NCBI GenBank assembly: GCA_963930775.1
Contig: OZ005707.1
Location: 5,270,001 to 5,334,000 of the forward strand
Reading direction: 5' to 3'
Origin: Cliona cf. orientalis
Taxonomy: Eukaryota > Porifera > Demospongiae > Clionaida > Clionaidae
Length of the DNA: 64,000 nt
Made by a program: the position numbers and the translations under genes. The notes beneath the pieces are model-generated. The model was not told where the DNA came from and did no database searches. It worked only from the letters and a program-made list of their open reading frames with translations. Of this stretch, positions 56,146 through 64,000 are shown piece after piece; position 1 is the first letter of the stretch; the number at the start of each line of letters is the position of its first letter.

Positions 56146-57259
56146 TCACATCTTAGCTTGAAGAGCCATAACTATAGCTTGCCCACTTGGTTCATAGAAA
56201 ACAGTTGATACGACTCTGCATACATTGAAATTTTCATTATTTTTATAGCAATTGTATAAAGTATTGCCACTTGATATAGCATCGTCCCCAGCAAGCCCTG
56301 CCAGATTCCCACCTAAGTTGTTTAATATTGCAGCTTTCAGCAGCATGCAGCATATAAATTAGCTATATTATAGTCTCTTGCTCATTAAATTATCAGGTTT
56401 CAAAACTATAATAATATGCTCAGATGCAGTACTATTATGACTCAGTGACTCTGTAGTAATACAACAATGTCACAACAATAACAATCCAGATAAGGATATC
56501 AATTAGGCCAATCAAACTACATTGTTAGTTTCTCATCCACCTGTTTTTATATTATTTCTATGCGGGCGGGCAGTCATTATTCATTATCCAATATTATGGC
56601 ATTTTGAGGGTGTGGTTTCCTGGAACCACCCAAATAATTAGCAAAAAAGAGGTATGGCTGGTGTTTCAAGGCAATAATGAAGGTAGAAGCGGTTGGTTGA
56701 AGCAGGAGGTGATGAGAAACTAACATTCAAGTTGTGTGGCCTTAGCCACCTCTATATTAAAAGCTGGCCCTGGAATAGAATGGGCCTTCCTGCATGCTAG
56801 CATGCACGTAGGGTGATGAGGCTATTATAAAATAATTCTAGATTTGTGCCAAACAAATATTTTTTTTATTGTAGCTAAGTTCATGCAAGCTGGTGATTAC
56901 GATCAGACTTACTCTGCTTGACTGCCACACATTTGAACTACATTTGTTATGCCCTGTGTTATAAGCTTAACATATATCTTGGTTATCGCGTCCCTTTCTG
57001 TAAACATGATGATTGTAACAGGAATGGAGATCTTTGCCATCTGCCTCTCTGAGTCGGCACTCTCCACCACCACAGGTGAGCCGCGCCTGTTTTCAATTAT
57101 GAAATGAAGTGACGTTCCGACCTCCTGCCAAAATTATAGTGATAGAAGACCCTTCAAATTATTGATTTAATTCCCACTTACCGCAGAAATTTTCTCTCTA
57201 AGGAGGTTGGTGTCCAGCTCGGAGTCAACGATCACCATAGCCTTCACAGGTAATGCCAT
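56146..57259 (-). CDS. Unrecognised small protein, three exons
   Basis: Exons 57,182-57,259, 56,913-57,124 and 56,146-56,215 join in frame to 119 residues. The start at MALPVKAMVIV has A at -3 and G at +4; an in-frame ATG 36 bases upstream is a weaker choice. The sequence alternates hydrophobic strands and charged turns (SLHFIIENRRGSPVVVES, ISIPVTIIMFTERD, QAIVMALQAKM), suggesting a small alpha/beta cytosolic protein. Its length and final strand loosely recall proteasome assembly chaperone 3, but this is too weak to name it. It shares a divergent promoter with CARD-2TM 2. Confidence 0.5.
56524..56724. mobile_element. MITE with GTTAGTTTCTCATC ends
   Basis: GTTAGTTTCTCATCCACCTG is mirrored by GAGGTGATGAGAAACTAAC. 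It is a relative of 10,713-11,035, in an intron of the 119-residue gene. Confidence 0.65.
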
Positions 57260-57382
57260 TGTGAACTCTTCGATCAGATCATCACGCATGCGCATTAGAT
57301 TCGTTCACGCGCACGCATTGACCGCCTCCATAACTATTAAACGGAGGTAGCACGCTGACTGGTTTGTAGTGTGCAGTAGGCT
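57260..57382. promoter_or_regulatory. Divergent promoter of CARD-2TM 2 and small gene
   Basis: The start codons are 123 bp apart. The interval contains CGCATGCGCA (an NRF1-like half), GC-rich CGCGCACGC and a CCTCC...GGAGG inverted pair. No TATA box is seen. Confidence 0.6.
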
Positions 57383-60300
57383 ATGGCTGAGCAAGCAGGT
57401 AAAGCTACTAGGGCACTTGATACAATTCATGTTCCCAAAAGATCACGACATCTGCTCAGGCAAGATAGGGTTCTCCGCAGTAAGCATCAAAAGCTGAGAG
57501 AGAAACTTAATTTCACAGCAATTTACTCCCATTTGAACGAATGCAGACTTCTCCCTTACTGTGATCACTCTAAGTTACTTGACGGAACGCTAACAGAGCA
57601 GGCAAGAATTGATTCAATCATTGAAAACTTAACGAGATGCAACAAAGATAATTATCTCATGGAATTCATTGTTTGCCTGAAAAGGAGTGCAGATGGTACG
57701 GGTGATGGACATTCAGAGCTGGTCCAGAGCCTTCAGGCTGCTTATGAAGTTGAGGCAGAAGATGAGGACTCAGACTGTAAGTAGCTAGCTAATCTAGACT
57801 CAATAAATTACTATAATCCATCATCCTATGTATATCCACAACTAGATCTACAGTATATTGAACAATCATAATAATAATATTATGTCACATATACATATTA
57901 TTATTATGATTGATTGCACATGTATGAACTTGAAAAAGTAGGATCCCAAAATTAAATTCAACTGCAAACAGCTATTTTTGGCCCTAGTCACCAGTGCAGC
58001 ACTTAGTGGGCCTGGCGCCGCCTCGACACCAAATAATAAGTAAGAAGCTTGGAGTCCTAAATAAAAAGCACTTGTGAGTTTCATAAAGGCTCCCAAACAT
58101 CTTCACATCTTCTTAGAGGAATCATTCTGGTGCATTCTGAGCACAAAGTTATTACCATGATTTTTGGAGACTTCTTTGTATGCCTATAAAAGCCACCTCA
58201 CCCAAAATAATAACAGTGAGACAGCCACTGCAGAGAATCCATGTGTACACATTTGAGGCTACATGCATACGCATTGTATAATAATATGCCAGGATAAGCT
58301 CAGTGTGATTAATTCAATATGCATCATGAATGTAAATCTACTCAGTATAAGATTTCCTTTATGACGTGCTTATCAAAACATGACATGTTTGGCAGAGAAT
58401 AGCTAGGGCAGAGTTTTTATGAAATATAATTATATAGAAAATTTGTCCTATATATCCTACACATTTCCTACATGCATGCATGAATTCTGAGTATTGTCTA
58501 GTGATCATGGCAGCTCTGTACACTTATTGGTCCAAGTCTTTGGGGTATAGATGTACATACATAATAATAATTATTACTGGGTAGATGAATTTCACTGGGG
58601 AGGCCCCCCTATAGCTAGCTCATATTTTGAACTAGGGGGGCTGAAGCTCCCCTCAGCCCCCATGGTTCTTAATATGCCAGAACCCGGTACAAGTACTATA
58701 TTAAATTATAGCATCAATTTAAAAAAGTAGATCTTTCAATATCCATGCATGTAGCTACATCACAGCAGATCCTAGTCTAAGAATGCATGGCATGATTACT
58801 ACCGACAGTAATCTATTTCTCTCAGCTTTAATTTCTATGCTCAGACAATGACTAACACTACTGTGCATGTGCTAGTGGCCTATAAGGAAGTTAGTTGTTG
58901 TTGGATGAATACAAAGGTTACAAATTTGTGCAGGTCAGCTGATAAAGTTGTGTATGTCATACATTGGCCATGGACAGGTGTGCTTTTGACCTATTATGTC
59001 AATGTACTGGTATACACGTTTAACTTATAAGCACTCATGATACCGTGCACGTGGATTGAGCTAGCTATATATAGCAGTTTTGCATGACATGAGCATTTCA
59101 GGGTAACTGACTTAGAGGAGCATGTTAGGGGTGCATTTATAGGGAAAGAATAATATTAAAAATCAAGGCCCAGGTGCCACAGAATACGAAATATGGCAAT
59201 AATTTTAAAATGATGATTGTCATACTAATTCTTTGTGGACAAATAATAATAATTATTATTAGCCATACTTCTCCTGCAGCTGACAGCAGATTGCAGGGAG
59301 AACAAATAATTGATACAGACTCAACTCGTGGCAAAGGTACTTGATCTACTATATAGTACTCTTATAATGGTTAATCATAGATGCTATAGACTACGGGTTA
59401 AGTTAACACCATTATGATAATATAATAAGGAGTAAAGTATAGCTACTAGTAATATCTACTGGTATGGACCGGATAGGGAAAAAGGTAGTACTTAATTACT
59501 CAGCTAAGCCATGATGTTGTAATACCGTAGTGTCCCAGGCAATTGCAAGTTATGGGTGCTTACCCGGGACACTACGGTAGTTCAATCAAGCTCATTTGCA
59601 ATCATGAACATGAATGCTTAATTTCCTACCATCCAGCTGCCGTAACTGAAACAAGCACAAAAAAGAACAAACACTGCCTTATTTGTGGATGTGTGCTCAT
59701 AATGCTTCCACTTATACTAGTACTGATGATCATCGTTCTAGTGATAGTACTCTCCCAAACTCCACGCATAAATAATGACCCAGGACCAGATATGGTCAGG
59801 CCATTGTTAACTAACAGACCAGCAGTCGAAGGGCAGACTCGATTACTCGAAGTTGACCTTGGAACTGATCCATTTTGGGTGTTACAAGCTGACTTCCAAA
59901 TCGAGGATTGCACAGGGACAGTGCTGACAATACAAGGAGTACAGTGCCATGAACTCCCCAGAAAGGTCATCAAAGAGACGACTCCCAGTCGATTTCTCTA
60001 CTATGCATACCTATTACCAGGATCAGTTGTAAACATTACTGTTGCTGATACCATAGATAATAGTGGGGTGGAGGTATGGGCGATGAATTCTGAGGCTTGG
60101 AAACTAACAGATCTTGGGTTAAATCTTGACTCATGCAGTGTCCCTCCCTCTGGTTCCAGTTGTTTTCTAGCACAGAGCAAAGCTGGACAAACAATTCAAC
60201 AGGAAATTGAAAAGGCAGATTTTTATTTCTATTTTACCAATAGACTATCGAATGGGGTTAGATTCACATATGTGGCAGAGCAGTATCTGCACAATCTCAC

Positions 60301-60619
60301 AGAAGTTCGTCAACTATACAGCCCAACAGAGACCCATATTATTAGGGATCGGTCTCAAACGGTTACCATTTCTCCCATTTTTGATTTTCAACAAAATAAG
60401 TGTGTCATGCTGAGCTCATCGTGCACAAGTACACAAAGCCATGCTGTAACAATTGGGAATCTGAAGAGACGAATGGACATTCTAGTCTTCCCTGGAGTTG
60501 GTGGAATCATCGTGCTGTTGGTGGCTCTGTCAGTGGTTAGTGTCTACATTGCAGTGGTTGTGTGGTCTCACTGGAAGAGGAAATACAAGAGCAAGACAGT
60601 CATGGATTTAGCTATTTAG
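57383..60619 (+). CDS. CARD protein with two membrane segments and a large ectodomain (CARD-2TM 2)
   Basis: Three exons (57,383-57,776, 59,280-59,336, 59,637-60,619), each junction in phase 1, give 477 residues. Residues about 15-120 are CARD-like (LREKLNFTAIYSHLNECRLL, RIDSIIENLTRCNKDNYLME, LVQSLQ), in the same order as CARD-2TM 1. After an acidic linker come membrane segment 1 (about 164-190), an ectodomain with CTGT, C-x-x-LP, SSCFLA, ADFYFYFTNRLSNG and HNLTE, a KRRMDILVFPG stretch, membrane segment 2 (about 430-456) and a basic tail ending MDLAI. It shares with CARD-2TM 1 the ectodomain cysteines, the NLTE site and the KRR-D-L-FP motif just before segment 2. A 58 bp MITE (59,523-59,580) lies in the last intron and supplies a false upstream ATG. 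Confidence 0.82.
57777..59279. other. CARD-2TM 2 intron 1
   Basis: A 1.5 kb AT-rich intron with no exon seen. An imperfect inverted repeat near 58,600-58,650 (GGAGGCCCCCC / GGGGGG) may be a small transposon remnant. Confidence 0.5.
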
Positions 60620-60995
60620 TTATAACAATGTCATAGCTATTAGTACAAGGCTTCTGTGCTGTGTAAAAGTATGTATTACCTTACTAATTATTATTCTTTT
60701 TTTCTGCTATGATGTAGCTACCCACGAGCAGACGTATACACATTCTTAAGCTTGACTGTTAGCTAGTAGTGATATTAACTATTCAGCAACAAAATTATTT
60801 TGAGCTACATACCATTAATGCATTCTGATTACTGTAATACATAGTCAGATTTCACTTTAAAATTTGAGTCTGTTTGACAAGTTAATAGTAATAGCATATG
60901 AATATCCACTAATCTTGTGACCTAGAAAAGAGAATGAATACAGAATCTGCATGATAATATTGAACTGTCGAGGGATGATAGCCAGTTGAGCTACA

Positions 60996-62560
60996 ATGAA
61001 AGCTCAAATATTAATTTTATTGCTTTGTTATGTTCTACAATTTGCCAATGCTGCCCCTCAGAAGAATGTGCTACTAATGTTCATTGATGATGGCGGCTTT
61101 GAGATGGGAGTCTACGGCAACAAGGCAGTGAATACACCCAACATCGATAATTTTGCCAAGAGAGCAGTTACCTTCAAGCATGGCTTTACCTCTGTCAGCA
61201 GCTGCTCACCAAGCAGATCAGCTCTTCTAACAGGTATTAGCTATACATATCATTCTTGACTCTCTGGATACTAACCTTATAGTGTATTGCATATTACTGT
61301 ACATTTATAGGTCTACCGCAACATCAGAATGGAATGTATGGGCTTCATAGCACATTCATGCACTTTGAGTCCTTTCTATCTGTCAACAGTCTTCCATTGA
61401 TCTTAAATAGCACTCATGGTGACTACTGGTATGGAATTATTGGGAAGAAACATATTGGACCTGACCACGTCTATCCATTCCCATTCTCGTACACAGAGCT
61501 AGATGGCTATGACATCAACCAAGTTGGCAGAAACATAACCTTGATGAATGAATATGTACGCAAATTCTTGACTGAGGCTCAGCAAAAAAAGAAGCCATTC
61601 TTTCTCTACGTTGCCTTTCATGATGTGCATCGAGGTTGTAATAAAACATTCTGTGAGCATTTCGGGGATGGAAGCGGAGAAAATAATGTGATACCAGACT
61701 GGAAACCAATCGATTACAAGCCTGAAGATGTTGAGGTGCCCCCTTACCTTCCAGACACACCTGCAACTCGTATGGACCTTGCAGCTCTATACCGTGTAAC
61801 GAACAGAATGGACCAAGGAGTTGGACTCTTTCTAAAATCCTTACAAGACTTTGGCTATGAAAATAACACCCTCGTTATTTTGACTTCAGACAATGGCATC
61901 CCATTCCCAAATGCAAAGACTAATCTCTACGAGCCTGGAATGGGAGAGCCAATGATAATTTCCAACCCCATGGCGCCTGAGAGGTGGGGACAACAAACCG
62001 AGGCGCTAGCTAGCACTACTGACATCGTTCCGACTCTCTTGGACTGGTTTGGACTGAAGCATCAAGCGCATAGTGCAGTTTTGCATGGGAAATCATTGCT
62101 GCCAGTCTTACATGCAGAGCCCACCACAGGATATGACTTGGCTTTCTCGAGCCATGACCTTCATGAGATAACCATGTACTACCCCATGCGTGTCGTGAGG
62201 GATAAAAGTCATCGATTGATACACAACATCAACTTCAAAATGCCCTACCCAATGGCCGGTGATATATTTGCTTCACTGACTTTCCAAGGCATTCTCAATA
62301 GCACATCGCAAAATGAATCCACTAAATGGTTCAAAACGCTGGATCAATACTATTACAGAGATGAGTTTGAACTCTACGACCTCAATAAAGATCCACTGGA
62401 ATCTAAGAACGTGATAGATGATCCAGCCTATCAAGATATTGCTAAGGAGTTGAAGGAGAAATTGAGGCAGTGGCTGGTCAATACCAGTGACCCCTGGCTG
62501 TGTATGCCCGAGGGGGAAAAGACAGGACATCAATGCAGCCCCTTTTTAAATGGACTATAA
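60996..62560 (+). CDS. SGSH: Heparan N-sulfatase (N-sulfoglucosamine sulfohydrolase) 1
   Basis: Two exons (60,996-61,233 and 61,311-62,560) join in phase 1 to 495 residues; the human enzyme has 502. A signal peptide starts it (MKAQILILLLCYVLQFANA). Active-site positions keep the human numbering at the start: D31 and D32 (calcium), C70 in CSPSR (the formylglycine cysteine) and R74. Later come GKKHIGP, FHDVHRG and [20 protein letters not shown] is near-identical to the human enzyme. It removes N-linked sulfate from glucosamine during lysosomal heparan sulfate breakdown. Several NXT/S sites fit a lysosomal glycoprotein. The C-terminus (DPWLCMPEG) also matches. A tandem paralogue follows 346 bp downstream. 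Confidence 0.95.
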
Positions 62561-62906
62561 TTAAATCACATGCATGGAAGCTAAAATCGCTAGACCGCTT
62601 GTAGCTATATGGTTATTGAGTTCTTGTTACAGTAGCTATCTTAAGTTAATGATTTGCTACAGCATAGCGCATGTGGAGTTTTGCAATGTTAACACCAGTA
62701 GTCATGATCATCACACTAACATAAGCAAAAGTAAACCTTGGCATACACGTCACATGTGCATGCACTCATCAACCAGCACCGGTTAATGAATATGTAGCTA
62801 GACACACCAAGACATGTGACTGTGAAAGAATGCCAGCACCTGTTGGCATAATAGCATTCATGGAGCATTAAGGCAATAGTGCCACCACATCGTATTAGGA
62901 GAAAAG

Positions 62907-64000
62907 ATGGTGTCCCAAACTCATTCGGTCAGTTTTCTGTTACTTCTGGGCAGTGTGATATTAACTAGTGCAACTGCACTACCAGGCCCTGTGGATGATA
63001 AAAAGAATGTGCTGCTGATTTTCATTGACGATGGTGGATTCCAAATGGGAGTCTATGGCAACAAGGCAGTCAAAACACCCAACATCGATAGCTTTGCCAA
63101 GAGAGCTGTTGTCTTCAAGCACGGCTTTACCTCTGTTAGTAGCTGCTCACCAAGCAGATCAGCTCTTCTAACAGGTACAAATAAACACCCATAGCTGTAG
63201 TATCTGAATTGCGTAGCTAGTGAGCTACTTAATTTTTCCTCACTAAGGTTTGCCTCAGCACCAGAATGGGATGTATGGATTACATCATGCTGAGCATCAC
63301 TTTCAATCCTTTGATGATGTACAAAGTCTTCCTAGGATTCTAAACAAGACTGGTGGTGACTACTGGTATGGGATCATTGGAAAGAAACACTTTGGACCAG
63401 ACACTGTCTATCCATTCCCATTCTCGTACACTGAGTTGGACGGTTACAGTCTCAACCTAGTGGGGAGAAATATAACATACATGAACACTTTGGTGCAAAA
63501 ATTCTTCACAGAGGCTAAGCAGAAGGATAAACCTTTCTTTCTCTACGTTGCATTTTTTGATGTGCACCGAGGCTGTGGGGCCACATTCTGTGAACACTAT
63601 GGAGATGGGACTGGGAAAAACAATGTGATACCAGATTGGACCCCTATCGACTACAAGCCTGAAGATGTTGAGGTGCCCCCTTACCTTCCAGACACACCTG
63701 CTACGCGTATGGATATTGCAGCTCAGTATCGTGCTGTGAGTCGAATGGATCAAGGTGTTGGACTGTTTCTGAAATCTCTACAAGACTACGGCTATGGTAA
63801 CAATACCCTAGTCATACTCACAGCTGATAATGGCATCCCTTTCCCCAATGCAAAAACTAATCTCTACGAGTCTGGAATGGGAGAGCCAATGATACTTTCC
63901 AATCCCATGGCCCCTGAGAGGTGGGGACAACAGACCGAGGCTCTAGCTAGCACTACTGACATCGTTCCGACCATCTTGGACTGGTTCAATATTAAGTATC
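62907..64000 (+). CDS. SGSH: Heparan N-sulfatase 2 (partial, cut by window end)
   Basis: Exon 1 is 62,907-63,174 and exon 2 runs from 63,248 past the window end; the intron position matches SGSH 1. There is a signal peptide ([16 protein letters not shown]), D41/D42, C80 in CSPSR, R84, GKKHFGP and ADNGIPFP. One change stands out: AFFDVHRG where SGSH 1 and human have AFHD.H, so the first histidine of the pair is phenylalanine; the second is kept. The coding sequence is very close to SGSH 1 in many blocks, which points to a tandem duplication. Activity is likely but this substitution should be noted. Confidence 0.92.

Noticed and set aside
56146-57259. Proteasome assembly chaperone 3 (PSMG3)
   Set aside because: Only loose resemblance in size and strand pattern by memory; no diagnostic motif, so the gene is left unnamed.
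55620-57259. Single minus-strand gene joining the 119- and 141-residue models
   Set aside because: The exon ending at 56,913 is phase 2 and the exon at 55,703 needs phase 0; no linking exon of suitable length was found, while 56,146-56,215 fits in phase and ends with a stop.
59543-59636. Alternative start of CARD-2TM 2 in the last exon (MQVMGAYPGH...)
   Set aside because: The ATG lies in a 58 bp MITE inside the intron; a good acceptor at 59,635-59,636 joins in phase with the two upstream exons.

Overview
The window looks like nuclear DNA of an early-branching animal, most probably a demosponge. The genes are animal genes (a CD38-type ADP-ribosyl cyclase cluster, CDKL2-like kinase, CDV3 homologue, lysosomal heparan N-sulfatase, CARD proteins). 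They are split into many short exons by AT-rich GT-AG introns, and the spaces are packed with small inverted-repeat transposons. No bacterial, phage or CRISPR signal was seen. The species call is inference. Gene models were assembled by hand; each full model below keeps one reading frame across every junction.

Layout. (1) 1-21,773: a tandem segmental duplication. Unit 1 (1 to about 12,380) holds the 3' end of a membrane-anchored ADP-ribosyl cyclase (A1), a GPI-type cyclase (B1) and a broken antisense copy of the 3' end of a CUB gene. Unit 2 (about 12,381-21,773) holds a 5'-truncated A copy (A2), an intact B copy (B2) and the 3' exons of the intact CUB gene. The junction near 12,381 joins the interior of the CUB gene to the interior of an A-gene exon. 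Each unit has gained different transposons, so the other copy serves as an empty-site control.

(2) 19,730-42,469: three genes packed together. CUB-A (minus, 22 exons, 877 aa, secreted, two CUB-like modules), a CARD protein with two membrane segments (minus, 511 aa), and CUB-B (plus, 13 exons, 466 aa, one CUB module). The CARD gene and CUB-B are head to head with 207 bp between start codons. (3) 42,705-45,865: CDV3 homologue (minus, 7 exons). (4) 48,329-53,988: CDKL2-like kinase (plus, 12 exons, 767 aa). (5) 54,753-57,259: two small unrecognised minus-strand genes. (6) 57,383-60,619: a second CARD/two-membrane-segment gene (plus, 477 aa), sharing a 123 bp divergent promoter with one of the small genes. 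(7) 60,996-64,000: two tandem heparan N-sulfatase (SGSH) genes, the second cut by the window end.

How the genes may work together. The B cyclases would make or break down cyclic ADP-ribose at the cell surface. The SGSH pair would act in lysosomal heparan sulfate breakdown. The two CARD proteins share an order not familiar to me: cytosolic CARD, membrane segment, cysteine-containing ectodomain, second membrane segment. They look like surface sensors wired to a death-fold adaptor domain, and one sits between two related secreted CUB proteins. This CARD-2TM family and its CUB neighbours are the best candidates for something undescribed.
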